A stretch of 64,000 nucleotides of DNA, taken from contig NZ_JACBZY010000001.1 of assembly GCF_013408685.1 (NCBI RefSeq), positions 868,001-932,000 on the forward strand. Direction: 5' to 3'. This stretch comes from Schumannella luteola (lineage in GTDB: Bacteria; Actinomycetota; Actinomycetes; Actinomycetales; Microbacteriaceae). Position 1 is the stretch's first letter. The number at the start of each line of letters is the position of its first letter. Shown here one piece after another: positions 34,417 to 44,685 of the stretch. A program made the translations under genes and the position numbers. The notes under the pieces are model-generated. The model did no database searches, was not told the origin of the DNA, and was given only the letters and a program-made list of their open reading frames with translations.

Positions 34417-35289
34417 TCAGCCCGCGAGTGCCGCGCGGATCGCCTCAGCCACCGCATCCGGCGCCTCCCGCTGCACGAAGTGCCCGACGCCGTCGAGTTC
34501 GACGAGGTCGTACCCGTTCGCGAACGAGCTCGCCGCGGCCCGGGCTGCCGGGAGGGTCTCGCACCCGTCCTCCGTGCCGACGAAGAACGTCGTCGGCACC
34601 TCGATCGCCGGCCAGGTGTCGAGCAGGCGCTGCGCCGCGGCGTAGCGCTCGTCGCCCGCCGCCTCGCCGGCCCCGTGGCGGTAGTAGTGCACGACCGTCT
34701 CGGCGAACTGCGGTGTCGCGAAGAGCGCGAGCAGCTCGGCCCGCTCGGCGTCGGGGATGGTGCCGGCCGGCGACCAGTGGTCCCACGACCAGCGCAGCAG
34801 GGGATGCGGGTCGCTGCGGAACGTCGTCGCGCCGGCTTCGGTGCAGAGCCAGTAGCGGTACCAGGCGACCGCGGCGTCGTCGAGCGACTCGGCGGCCGTG
34901 AGCTCGGTCCGCGGGCCGTAGGCGGTGGCGAGCGTGATGAGCGAGCGCACACGGTCGGGGGCGAGCACTGCCGCGGCGTGCGCCGCGCGGGCGCCCCAGT
35001 CGTGGCCGACGAGCACGACATCGCGCAGCTCGAGCGCCTCGACCAGGCCGAGCACGTCGTCGGCGAGCGCGGCGATCTGGCCGGTGATCGTGCCGTCGAG
35101 CGACCGTGATCCGCCGACACCCCGCAGCAGGGGCCGGATGACGCGCGCGTCCGATGGCAGGCGGCCGACGACGGCATCCCAGGTGCGCGGACCGTCGGGG
35201 AAGCCATGCAGCAGCACGACCGCCGGCCCGTCAGGACGGCCGCTCTCGACGTACTCGATCTCGGCGTGCGCGGTGGTGACGGTGGGCAT
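34417..35289 (-). CDS. Alpha/beta hydrolase, epoxide-hydrolase/dehalogenase-like
   Basis: A 290-residue cytoplasmic enzyme. The oxyanion motif HGFPDGPRTW is near residue 28, the nucleophile elbow VGHDWGA near residue 95 with Asp as nucleophile, and the catalytic His in DGVGHFVQRE near residue 271. An Asp nucleophile points to epoxide hydrolase or haloalkane dehalogenase rather than an esterase. A central cap domain (about residues 130-205) contains several Trp and Tyr residues. I start at ATG 35289; open codons upstream (to 35508) cross the repeat at 35409-35464 and lack conserved features. Confidence 0.88.
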   Translation of the reverse strand: MPTVTTAHAEIEYVESGRPDGPAVVLLHGFPDGPRTWDAVVGRLPSDARVIRPLLRGVGGSRSLDGTITGQIAALADDVLGLVEALELRDVVLVGHDWGARAAHAAAVLAPDRVRSLITLATAYGPRTELTAAESLDDAAVAWYRYWLCTEAGATTFRSDPHPLLRWSWDHWSPAGTIPDAERAELLALFATPQFAETVVHYYRHGAGEAAGDERYAAAQRLLDTWPAIEVPTTFFVGTEDGCETLPAARAAASSFANGYDLVELDGVGHFVQREAPDAVAEAIRAALAG

Positions 35290-35540
35290 GCTCTGATCCA
35301 AGTCGCCGCAGCGGCGCCGCACGAGTCGAATCCAGCCAACGTTCGAGTGGGCTCCGCCGGGGTGCGCGGTCGTGCGACCACCGTCGCCGGCATCCGCCGT
35401 CGTCCGCTGAGTCGCCCGCTTCCGCGGTGCGTCGTACGCGACAGGCCGCGGAAGCGGGCAACTCGGGCCAGCATCCCGGCGCGATCGGCCGGACCCGACG
35501 AGCAGCAAGCGCTCAGCCGAACGCGCTCACCCGAACGCGC
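35290..35540. other. Gap with hairpin, no gene
   Basis: 251 bp between two genes on the same strand. It holds the hairpin at 35409-35464 and a direct repeat CCGAACGCGCTCACCC (35518-35533 and 35531-35546 in part) near the end of the GH76 gene. No credible gene is seen. Confidence 0.4.
35409..35464. repeat. Hairpin repeat, copy 2 of the GAGTTGCCCG family
   Basis: GAGTCGCCCGCTTCCGCGG (35409-35427) pairs with CCGCGGAAGCGGGCAACTC (35446-35464), 18 of 19 positions, and GTCG/CGAC pair within the loop. The outer arms match the copy at 31483-31538. It lies between a GH76 gene end and a hydrolase gene start. Confidence 0.75.
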
Positions 35541-36746
35541 TCACCCCCGCGCCTGCTGGATGACCGCGACCGACGCCGAAGCCGTGAGGCTCTGCACCGG
35601 GCCGTCGGCCGGGGTGACCGCCCAGTCGCCGCCGCCGAGTCCGGCGCCGTTGCGGTGCGCGGCCGCCGCCGCGGCGTTCACGGTCAGCGCCTGCTCGTAC
35701 TGCGTCTGGCCGCCCTGGTCGACGAGGTCGCGCAGGGCCCGGGTGAAGACCGCCTTGAACCCGCCGGTGTCATCGCTGCCCTCGTCGGGCAGCACGCCGT
35801 CATCCCCGGGCAGGTTCGCGAGCGCCCAGTCAGCGGCGCGCGTCGCGACCTGCAGGTAGTGGTCGTCGCCGGTCGCGAGCTTCAGCTGCAGGCCCGCGCT
35901 CGCGTAGCCGCCGAAGTTGTAGGTCCACGGCCAGTCGGCCAGCTCGCCGCCGCCGGAGATGTGGTCGTAGAGGTGGCCCTGGCGGGTGTCGAAGGTCGCC
36001 TCGAGCCAGCCGAAGATGCGCTTCGCGGTGTCGAGGTAGGCGGTGTCGCCGGTCGCGTCGTAGAGCTTGACCGCGGTCTGCACGAAGGTGCCGTTGGTGG
36101 CGATGTTCTTCTCGTTCTTCGTGCCGTCGCCGACATCCACGTTCTTCCACCACAGACCGCCGCCGTACTGCGTGTCTTCGTACTGGGCGATGTAGGCGAA
36201 CTTCTCCTTCGCCGAGTCGAGGAAGCGGCTCTCGCCGGTCAGCTCGTAGGCGCGGATCGAGCCGCGCGCCCACCAGCCGATGTCGTCGTTCCAGTCGTTG
36301 TCGCGGAAGTCGGGGTAGGCGGCGGTGAAGCCGTCGTAGACATCGTCGATGAGCTGACGGCTCTGGGCGTCGTGGGTGCGCTGGTAGCGGTCCATCACGG
36401 TCTCCCAGAGCTGCGCCTCCCACCAGTAGTCGGTGTAGAGCCCGGCCTCGGGTCCGTGGGCGTGCTCGTCGTGGATGACGTGGTCGCTGTAGGTGAAGAA
36501 GTACTTCTTGCCGGGGTCGTAGAACTGGGCGAGCAGCGCCGCGAACGACTCGTCGGCGGCCTGGTCGGCTGCCTGGTCGGCGGTGGATGCGGCGGATGCG
36601 GCGGAAGCAGCGGTCGCGGTGTGGGCCTGGTGCCCGGCACCTCCCGGCGGAGCCGCCGCGGGTGCCGCGACGGCGGCGGCCGGAGCCAGGATGACGGCGC
36701 CGGCGAGGGCGGCGCCGAGGGCGAGGGCGGTGGTGGTCGTTCGCAT
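35541..36746 (-). CDS. Secreted GH76 family endo-alpha-1,6-mannanase
   Basis: A 401-residue exported protein that cuts the alpha-1,6-mannan backbone of yeast or mycobacterial-type glycans outside the cell. The signal peptide MRTTTTALALGAALAGAVILAPAAA is followed by a low-complexity Ala/Ser/Gln segment. The catalytic Asp pair is in NDWNDDIGWWARG near residues 155-167, and FTYSDHVIHDEHAHGPEAGLYTDYWW is near residue 83. The length is near the usual 380-400. ATG 36746 follows GGGGAG; an upstream ATG lacks it. It is divergent from the importer operon and shares the regulatory gap. Confidence 0.9.
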   Translation of the reverse strand: MRTTTTALALGAALAGAVILAPAAAVAAPAAAPPGGAGHQAHTATAASAASAASTADQAADQAADESFAALLAQFYDPGKKYFFTYSDHVIHDEHAHGPEAGLYTDYWWEAQLWETVMDRYQRTHDAQSRQLIDDVYDGFTAAYPDFRDNDWNDDIGWWARGSIRAYELTGESRFLDSAKEKFAYIAQYEDTQYGGGLWWKNVDVGDGTKNEKNIATNGTFVQTAVKLYDATGDTAYLDTAKRIFGWLEATFDTRQGHLYDHISGGGELADWPWTYNFGGYASAGLQLKLATGDDHYLQVATRAADWALANLPGDDGVLPDEGSDDTGGFKAVFTRALRDLVDQGGQTQYEQALTVNAAAAAAHRNGAGLGGGDWAVTPADGPVQSLTASASVAVIQQARG

Positions 36747-36977
36747 GATCTCCCCATCGAGTCGGAACGGGCGCATGCCCCGAATGGATGCGCTCAATAT
36801 CTATATATAAACGTGTCTATTGCGCGAATCAAGAGAATCAATATTCTTATACGCACCCGACGACGGCGTCGGGGGACGGGATCGGTCCCGTCGGACGGGC
36901 GATGAGGCCCGGAACGGAGACACCGTGAACCCGAGCAGCGAGCGCCCCGCCGCCCGCCCCGATTCCGCGGCGACGCG
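36747..36977. promoter_or_regulatory. Divergent regulatory region of the mannan locus
   Basis: 231 bp with an AT-rich core (36791-36850) that is unlike the surroundings. CAATATCTATATATAA is a likely -10 region. GAATCAATATTC (36835-36846) is almost the same as GAATGAATATAC (42590-42601) before the regulator gene, so both are probably bound by the same GntR-type protein. Confidence 0.6.
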
Positions 36978-38009
36978 ATGAGCGTCATCACCACGCCCGA
37001 GACGCAGGCGCACCTCGCCGGCGGCGCGGCCGATCTCGTCGAGCACGGCGCCGGCGACGGAGCCGGCGGTGACGGCCCCGGCCGCCGACCCGCGCGCGGC
37101 ATCCGTCGCATCCGGCCGGTCCGTCACCCGAAGGGCATCGACCCGACCCGCCGCCAGCAGGCCGTCAGCGCCGGCATCTTCCTCTTCGTGCCGGTCGCGC
37201 TGTTCGCGGTGTTCGGGATGCTGCCCATCGTCATCGCCGCGGTGATCAGCTTCACCGACTACGCGATCATCGGCGACGCGGCCTTCGTCGGCGGCGACAA
37301 CTTCGCGCGCATCCTCGACGATCCCTTCTTCTGGATCTCGCTGCGCAACACGGCCTGGTACACGCTGCTCTACGTGCCCCTCGGGCTCGTCGTCGCGCTC
37401 GCGACCGCGCTGCTGCTGAATCGCAAGGCGCGGGCGGTGCGGCTGTTCCGAACGCTGTTCTACATCCCCGTCGTCTCGTCGACGGTCGCGACGGCGAGCA
37501 TCTGGTTCTGGCTGCTCAACCCGCAGTACGGCCTGCTCAACACGGCGCTCGGCTGGGTCGGCATCGACGGCCCCGCCTGGCTCTACAGCTCGCAGTGGGC
37601 GATGCCGGCGATCGTGCTGATGAGCGTGTGGGCCGGCTTCGGCGGCAACATGATCATCTTCCTCGGCGGGCTGCAGAGCGTTCCCGAGGAGCTCAAGGAG
37701 GCGGCGCGACTCGACGGCGCGAACGCCTGGCAGGTGTTCCGCCACGTGACCGTGCCGGCGCTGTCGCGCACGACGTTCCTGGTGTCGACGCTGCTGATCA
37801 TCGGCGCCTTCCAGGTCTTCGACCAGGCCTACGTGCTCACCAAGGGCGGACCCGGCAACTCGACGATCACGATCGTCTACTACATCTACAACAAGGGATT
37901 CGGGTCGCTCGAGATGGGCTACGCCTCGGCCCTGTCGTTCGTGCTGTTCGCGATCATCCTCGTCTTCTCGCTCATCAACGCCCGCCTGACGAATCGAGGT
38001 CGCGCATGA
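36978..38009 (+). CDS. ABC sugar transporter permease, MalF-like
   Basis: A 343-residue permease of the CUT1 group. A Gly/Arg-rich head of about 55 residues is followed by six helices; the EAA loop is KEAARLDGANAWQVFRHVTVPALS near residue 235. It starts at ATG 36978 directly after GATGCG. Its stop overlaps the next gene in an ATGA. It forms the first half of the mannoside importer. The ATPase is not encoded here and must be supplied by a shared MsiK-type gene elsewhere. Confidence 0.9.
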   Translation: MSVITTPETQAHLAGGAADLVEHGAGDGAGGDGPGRRPARGIRRIRPVRHPKGIDPTRRQQAVSAGIFLFVPVALFAVFGMLPIVIAAVISFTDYAIIGDAAFVGGDNFARILDDPFFWISLRNTAWYTLLYVPLGLVVALATALLLNRKARAVRLFRTLFYIPVVSSTVATASIWFWLLNPQYGLLNTALGWVGIDGPAWLYSSQWAMPAIVLMSVWAGFGGNMIIFLGGLQSVPEELKEAARLDGANAWQVFRHVTVPALSRTTFLVSTLLIIGAFQVFDQAYVLTKGGPGNSTITIVYYIYNKGFGSLEMGYASALSFVLFAIILVFSLINARLTNRGRA

Positions 38010-38932
38010 GCGCCGCCACCCCCGACCTGCGCGTCATCCCGCGGCACCGCCCGCTGTCGCCGCAGGCGCGCACCCGCCGCACGGCGAAGGAGATCGCCTG
38101 GTACGTCGCGGTCATCGCGATCGCGGTCATCACCGTGACGCCGCTGATCTGGACGCTGAGCACCTCGCTCAAGCCCGCCGGCGAGGTGCTCGGCAATCCG
38201 AGCCTGTTCCCGAACCAGCCCACGATCGACAACTACGTGGATGCGCTCACCCGCGTGCCCTTCGGCCGGTACTTCGTCAACAGCCTCGTGCTCGCGGTCG
38301 GCGGCGCCCTGACGAACATGTTCTTCGGCTCGCTCGGCGGCTACGCGCTCGCCCGCCTGCGCTTCCGCGGGCGCGGCGCCGTGTTCGGCATGTTCGTGTC
38401 GTCGCTGATGATCCCGGGCATCGTCACGATGATCCCGACCTTCCTGATCCTGCGGCGCTTCCCGCTCGTCGGCGGCAACGACATCACCGGCAACGGCGGG
38501 CTCGGCTTCATCAACAACTACCTGGCGGTCATCCTGCCGGGTGCCGCGGGCGCCTTCGCCGTCTTCTTCATGAAGCAGTTCTTCGAGTCGATCCCCGCCG
38601 AGCTGGGTGAGGCGGCGCGCATCGACGGCGCAGGGGAGTTCCGCATCTTCTGGACCATCTACCTGCCGCTCGCGAAGGCGGGCCTGGCGGTGCTCGCGAT
38701 CCTCAGCTTCCAGGCCGGCTGGAACAGCTTCCTCTGGCCGCTGCTCGTGCTCAACGACCAGAGCATGCTGACCGTCCAGGTCGGCTTGGCGAGCTTCGTC
38801 GGCGAATACAACAAGAGCTTCGGCCCGCTCATGGCCGGCACCGTGATCGCGAGCCTGCCCGTGCTGGCGCTGTTCGTGATCGCGCAGCGCTGGATCATCG
38901 AGGGCGTCGCCCACGTGGGGTCGAAGGGATGA
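38006..38932 (+). CDS. ABC sugar transporter permease, MalG-like
   Basis: A 308-residue partner permease. Helix 1 lies in EIAWYVAVIAIAVITVTPLIWTL, and the EAA loop LGEAARIDGAGEFRIFWTIYLPLAKAGLAVLA lies near residue 200. Typical start ITPLIWTLSTSLKP-like residues follow. It is coupled to MalF by overlap; the binding protein gene starts 32 nt further. Confidence 0.9.
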   Translation: MSAATPDLRVIPRHRPLSPQARTRRTAKEIAWYVAVIAIAVITVTPLIWTLSTSLKPAGEVLGNPSLFPNQPTIDNYVDALTRVPFGRYFVNSLVLAVGGALTNMFFGSLGGYALARLRFRGRGAVFGMFVSSLMIPGIVTMIPTFLILRRFPLVGGNDITGNGGLGFINNYLAVILPGAAGAFAVFFMKQFFESIPAELGEAARIDGAGEFRIFWTIYLPLAKAGLAVLAILSFQAGWNSFLWPLLVLNDQSMLTVQVGLASFVGEYNKSFGPLMAGTVIASLPVLALFVIAQRWIIEGVAHVGSKG

Positions 38933-38964
38933 GTCCACAGCACACCGTCTCGAAGGAGAGAACG

Positions 38965-40221
38965 ATGAACAGGATCAGCAGGCGGCTCGCCCCGCTCGTG
39001 GGCATCGCGGCCGCCGCGATCGCCCTCGCCGGATGCGGCGCATCCGACCCCGGCACCTCCGACGGCCGCGAGGCGGTCACGATGTGGGGCAGCTGGAGCG
39101 GCACGCAGGTCGCTCAGCTCAACCAGCAGGCGAAGGCCTTCAACGACTCCCAGTCGAAGTACGAGGTCAAGTACGTCGCGCAGGAGATCGTGGAGGAGAA
39201 GCTGCTCACCGCGATCGCCGGCGGCCAGGTTCCCGACCTCGTGCTCTGGGACCGCTACGCGACCGCGCTCTACGCGCCCAAGAAGGCGCTCATGCCGATC
39301 GACGACCTGGTGAAGAAGGACAAGGTCGACATGGATGCCTTCTACTCCCCGGCGGTCGACGAGCTGACGGTCGGCGACAAGCTCTACGGCCTGCCGCTGC
39401 TGGTCGACAACCGTTCGCTCTTCTACAACAAGAAGATGCTCGCCGACGCGGGCGTCGAGCCGCCGACCACCTGGGAGGAGCTGAAGACCGCGGCCGAGAA
39501 GCTGACGGTGCGGGATGCGAACGGCAAGCTGCAGCGCGCCGGTCTGCTGATGGACGACCCCGGTCTGTTCAACAGCTACCTCTGGCAGGCGGGCGGCGAG
39601 CTGCTCAACAAGGACGAGACGAAGGTCGAGTACGACTCCCCGGCCGGGCACGCGGTGCTCGACTACTGGAAGTCGCTGCTCGACGCGGGCGTCTACGAGT
39701 CGGGCTTCGGCGACGGCGTCGACGCCTTCGCCCAGGGCACCGCGGCCATGCGCCTGAACGGCCCGTGGGCTCTCGCCGACCTCGACAAGGTCGACGGCCT
39801 CGACTACGGCATCGTGCCGCCGCCGGCCGGACCGAGCGGAGATACGGCCGCCGCGATGGGCGGCTTCGGGCTGGTCATCCCCCAGGGCGCGAAGAACTCG
39901 GCCGGAGCGTGGGCGTTCATGAAGTGGTGGACGACCGAGGCGAAGAACGGCGTCGACTTCGCGAAGATCTCGGGCTGGATCCCGGCCAACGTCGAGGCCT
40001 CGAAAGACCCGTACTTCACCGAGGACGAGCACTACGCCGCGTTCATCCAGACCCTGCAGTTCGCGAAGGTGCGCCCGAGCGTGCGCGGCTACTCCGACGT
40101 GGAGGGCAAGGCGCTCATCCCGGCGCTGCAGAAGTTCATGATCGGCGAGATCAGCGCCGACGAGGCCCTGGCCGAGGCGACCTCGACCGGCGACAAGATC
40201 CTGAAGGAGAACCGCAAGTGA
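38965..40221 (+). CDS. ABC sugar transporter substrate-binding lipoprotein
   Basis: A 418-residue family 1 solute-binding protein. The lipobox is LAGC at residues 21-24 after IGIAAAAIA. The ligand core carries VTMWGSWSGTQVAQLNQQAKAF and LPLLVDNRSLFYNKKMLADAG. It begins at ATG 38965 after AAGGAGAG. Position between the permeases and a GH76 gene suggests alpha-1,6-manno-oligosaccharides as ligand; this is inference from context. Its GTG overlap with the next gene suggests coupling. Confidence 0.9.
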   Translation: MNRISRRLAPLVGIAAAAIALAGCGASDPGTSDGREAVTMWGSWSGTQVAQLNQQAKAFNDSQSKYEVKYVAQEIVEEKLLTAIAGGQVPDLVLWDRYATALYAPKKALMPIDDLVKKDKVDMDAFYSPAVDELTVGDKLYGLPLLVDNRSLFYNKKMLADAGVEPPTTWEELKTAAEKLTVRDANGKLQRAGLLMDDPGLFNSYLWQAGGELLNKDETKVEYDSPAGHAVLDYWKSLLDAGVYESGFGDGVDAFAQGTAAMRLNGPWALADLDKVDGLDYGIVPPPAGPSGDTAAAMGGFGLVIPQGAKNSAGAWAFMKWWTTEAKNGVDFAKISGWIPANVEASKDPYFTEDEHYAAFIQTLQFAKVRPSVRGYSDVEGKALIPALQKFMIGEISADEALAEATSTGDKILKENRK

Positions 40222-41351
40222 GCACGACCACCGCGATCGCGACCGTCTGGGACGAGCGCGCCGACGTCGCGCAGCGCAGCATCGACGCCCTCTTCGCGGC
40301 GCCCTGGCCGCAGCTGCTGCACAACCGGCATCCGCTCGCCGAGGGCGACGACGAGGTCTTCAACTACTGGTGGCTCGCGCACCTGATCGACACCCGCATC
40401 GACGCGGCGCTGCGCGACCCGGCGGGCGAGGGCCTCGACCAGGCGGTGCGGGTGCACGAGAACATCCTCGAGCGCAACGCGGGCGAGCTGTTCAACGACT
40501 ACTTCGACGACATGCTCTGGTTCGCGCTCGCGTCGCTGCGGCTGGCGGACGCGCTCGACGCCCGCGACGGGGCCGGTGCGGGGGAGCGCTACCGCTCCGA
40601 CGCGATCGCGCTGTGGGAGCACGTGCGCGAGTTCGGCTGGAACGACGCGCTCGGCGCGAGCGTCGCGTGGCGCAAGCAGCAGCCGTACTACAAGAACACC
40701 CCGGCGAACGGGCCCTTCGTGATCCTCGGCGCCCGGCTGTTCCGGGCGACCGGCGACCGCCGTTTCGTCGACTACGCGGTGCGCGCCTTCACCTGGCTGA
40801 CGCTCAATCTGGTGGATGCCGAGACCGGCTTCGTCGAAGACGGCGTCAACCGCGAGCAGGACGGCGTCGTCGATCGGCAGTGGCGCTTCACCTACAACCA
40901 GGGCCTCTACGTGGGTGCCGCTGTGGCGCTCGCCGAGGCGGGCGTCGGCGAGCACGAGACCGCCGCGGGCGCGCTCGTGCCGGCGGCGCTGCGCACGGCG
41001 CGCACGGCGATCCGCGAGCTGTCGAGCGACGGCAGCGTCTTCGATGACGAGGGCGACGGCGGCGACGAGGGCCTCTTCAAGGGCGTCTTCTACCGCTACC
41101 TCGGCACCCTGCTGCCGCATCTCGCGCCCGAGGAGCGGGCCGAGCTGGGCGGATTCGTCGAGAGCAGCACCGACGCGCTCTGGGCGAGCTCGATGTCGGG
41201 GGCGGATGCCGACGGCGGGCTCGCCGAGGCGGTGCTGCGGCCCGACGACGACTGGTCGCGCACCTCGGAGGCGCCCATCCACTACTCGACCCTGCTCAGC
41301 GCGGTGATGGCGGTCGAGCTGCGGGCGGAGCTGGAGCGCGCGCGCGACTAG
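40218..41351 (+). CDS. Cytoplasmic GH76 family alpha-1,6-mannanase
   Basis: A 377-residue protein of the same family as the secreted enzyme but with no signal peptide, so it works on oligosaccharides after uptake. The Asp pair is in FNDYFDDMLWFALASLRL near residues 96-100. FTYNQGLYVGAAVALAE lies near residue 228. GTG 40218 overlaps the upstream stop (GTGA) after AAGGAG. Pairing outer and inner GH76 enzymes with an importer makes a complete uptake path for alpha-1,6-mannan. Confidence 0.88.
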   Translation: MSTTTAIATVWDERADVAQRSIDALFAAPWPQLLHNRHPLAEGDDEVFNYWWLAHLIDTRIDAALRDPAGEGLDQAVRVHENILERNAGELFNDYFDDMLWFALASLRLADALDARDGAGAGERYRSDAIALWEHVREFGWNDALGASVAWRKQQPYYKNTPANGPFVILGARLFRATGDRRFVDYAVRAFTWLTLNLVDAETGFVEDGVNREQDGVVDRQWRFTYNQGLYVGAAVALAEAGVGEHETAAGALVPAALRTARTAIRELSSDGSVFDDEGDGGDEGLFKGVFYRYLGTLLPHLAPEERAELGGFVESSTDALWASSMSGADADGGLAEAVLRPDDDWSRTSEAPIHYSTLLSAVMAVELRAELERARD

Positions 41352-41470
41352 CGCGAGGGTCATGGCGAGCGCGGCGGCGCGGTCTCGGGGTGCAACCCGG
41401 GCCGCGCCGTTCGCGTGCGCCCGGCGCGCGGCTGCTTGTGCCCCGCGCCTGCGCCCGGCGGGCTCGCGCC
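41352..41470. other. Gap at the convergent ends of GH76 and the regulator
   Basis: 119 bp with no credible gene. GC-rich and Arg/Ala-coding in all frames; no clear hairpin was picked out. Confidence 0.3.
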
Positions 41471-42571
41471 TCAGCGCCCGCCGGCCGGCGCCGTCGACGC
41501 GCCCTCGACGAGCCGTGTCGGCAGCACGACCCGGCCGATGCTGCCGCGGTCGGCGATCTGCGCGCGCACCTGCTCGAGCGCGCGCGACCCGAGACCGTAC
41601 TGGTCCTGCTCGACGTGCGTGAAGCGGAACAGCTCGCGATCGAAGGCGGCGGCCGGATGGTCGAAGCAGACGACCGACACGTCGCCGGGAACGCTCATCC
41701 CCTGCCGCCGGCAGGCCTCGCGCAGCAGCAGCGCCAGGTTGTACTCGGTCACGAGGTAGGCGGTGGTCTCGGCGTCGGCCGCCACGAAGGCCTCGAGCGC
41801 GGCGACGTCATCCTCGATCGGATCGTGGCTGTCGGGCACGACCGAGCCGAGGGTTCGCAGCTCGCGGCCGTCGGGCAGCGGGATGTCGCGGGCGGCGTGC
41901 GCGTGCACCCAGCCGTTGCGCCGGTCGTCGGCGGTGGAGACGTGCGAGGTCGAGGTGACGAAGCCGACCCGGCGGTGGCCGAGGTCGATGAGGTGCTCGG
42001 TCGCGGCCTTGGCTCCGGCGAAGTTGTCGCTGCTGACGGTCGACAGCGGCACGCCGTCGTAGCTGCGGTCGAGGATCACCACGGGGAAGCGCTGGGTGAC
42101 GAGCTCGAGCACCGACGGCGGGATGTACTCCGACGAGCTCGGCAGCACGATCAGCCCGGCGACGCCCGACTCGATCAGGGTGCGCACCTGCGCGTTCTCG
42201 CGCTCCTGGTCGCCGTGCGAGCGGCTCAGGGCGAGGTGGATGCGCGGGTCGTCCTGCTCGAGCAGCCCCTCGAGCACCCGGCTGCCGAAGGTGTCGTCGA
42301 AGTTGGTGACGACGCAGCCGATCGTGAGGTGGCCCGTCTCGGCGGCGACCGGGGCCGGGCTCGGGTCGGTGCTGATGACGATCGTGCCGACGCGCGGCCG
42401 GCGCGAGACGTAGCCCTCGCCGCGCAGCAGGTCGAGCGCGCGGCGCAGCGTGATGCTGCTCACCTCGAAGCGCTCCATGAGCTCGGCCTCGGAGGGCAGC
42501 CGCTCGCCGACGGGGTGAGCCCCCACGCGGATCTCGTCGCGCAGCGTCTCGTGCACCTGCTTGTAGAGCAT
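41471..42571 (-). CDS. GntR-LacI hybrid regulator of the mannan locus
   Basis: A 366-residue AraR-like regulator. Residues 1-70 form a GntR winged helix (YKQVHETLRDEIRVGAHPVGERLPSEAELMERFEVSSITLRRAL) and the rest a LacI-type sugar-binding domain (GLIVLPSSSEYIP, SSDNFAGAKAATEHLIDLGHRRVGF). A strong ribosome site AAGGAGGG precedes ATG 42571. Sugar would release it from DNA. The same motif, GAATNAATATWC, is found before this gene and in the mannan gap, so it likely represses both. Confidence 0.9.
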   Translation of the reverse strand: MLYKQVHETLRDEIRVGAHPVGERLPSEAELMERFEVSSITLRRALDLLRGEGYVSRRPRVGTIVISTDPSPAPVAAETGHLTIGCVVTNFDDTFGSRVLEGLLEQDDPRIHLALSRSHGDQERENAQVRTLIESGVAGLIVLPSSSEYIPPSVLELVTQRFPVVILDRSYDGVPLSTVSSDNFAGAKAATEHLIDLGHRRVGFVTSTSHVSTADDRRNGWVHAHAARDIPLPDGRELRTLGSVVPDSHDPIEDDVAALEAFVAADAETTAYLVTEYNLALLLREACRRQGMSVPGDVSVVCFDHPAAAFDRELFRFTHVEQDQYGLGSRALEQVRAQIADRGSIGRVVLPTRLVEGASTAPAGGR

Positions 42572-42589
42572 CCTCGCCCTCCTTATGTC

Positions 42590-42601
42590 GAATGAATATA
42601 C
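42590..42601. promoter_or_regulatory. Candidate operator of the GntR-LacI regulator
   Basis: GAATGAATATAC lies 18 nt upstream of the regulator start and matches GAATCAATATTC at 36835-36846 at 10 of 12 positions. Confidence 0.5.
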
Positions 42602-42661
42602 CGATTGGAGGCGAACCCGGCCGCGCCCGGCTGCGTCGGGAATGCTGGGCGGGAACTGAGA

Positions 42662-42682
42662 GTTGAGTCAGGTGTACTCAAG
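42662..42682. promoter_or_regulatory. HAIR site 1 upstream of dnaK
   Basis: GTTGAGT-N7-ACTCAAG, matching the HspR consensus CTTGAGT-N7-ACTCAAG at 13 of 14 positions. HspR represses the dnaK operon at normal temperature. Confidence 0.9.
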
Positions 42683-42697
42683 TTTCGACGCCTCGGG

Positions 42698-42725
42698 TTG
42701 ACAGCAGTTATCCACAGGTTTCAGA
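42698..42725 (+). promoter_or_regulatory. Promoter region of the dnaK operon
   Basis: TTGACA at 42698-42703 is a strong -35 box. The -10 about 17-18 bp further is weak (CAGACT). TTATCCACA at 42708-42716, in the spacer, is a perfect DnaA-box sequence. Confidence 0.5.
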
Positions 42726-42746
42726 CTTGAGGCATCGCGGCTCAAC
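42726..42746. promoter_or_regulatory. HAIR site 2 upstream of dnaK
   Basis: CTTGAGG-N7-GCTCAAC, a weaker match to the HspR consensus. With site 1 it flanks the promoter, so HspR can occupy both sides of it. Confidence 0.75.
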
Positions 42747-42817
42747 TCGCCGCCCTCAGAACTCGAAGAACCTCAGAACCACATCATCCGCACCAAGAAT
42801 CAGGAGCAGAACCGCAC

Positions 42818-44683
<1,866 letters not shown>

Positions 44684-44685
44684 CC

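Noticed and set aside
34290-34420. Small gene in the repeat region after marR
   Set aside because: Open frame is only the imperfect repeat; no ribosome site or family.
42708-42716. Replication origin
   Set aside because: A single DnaA box in a dnaK promoter, with no dnaA/dnaN genes or box cluster.
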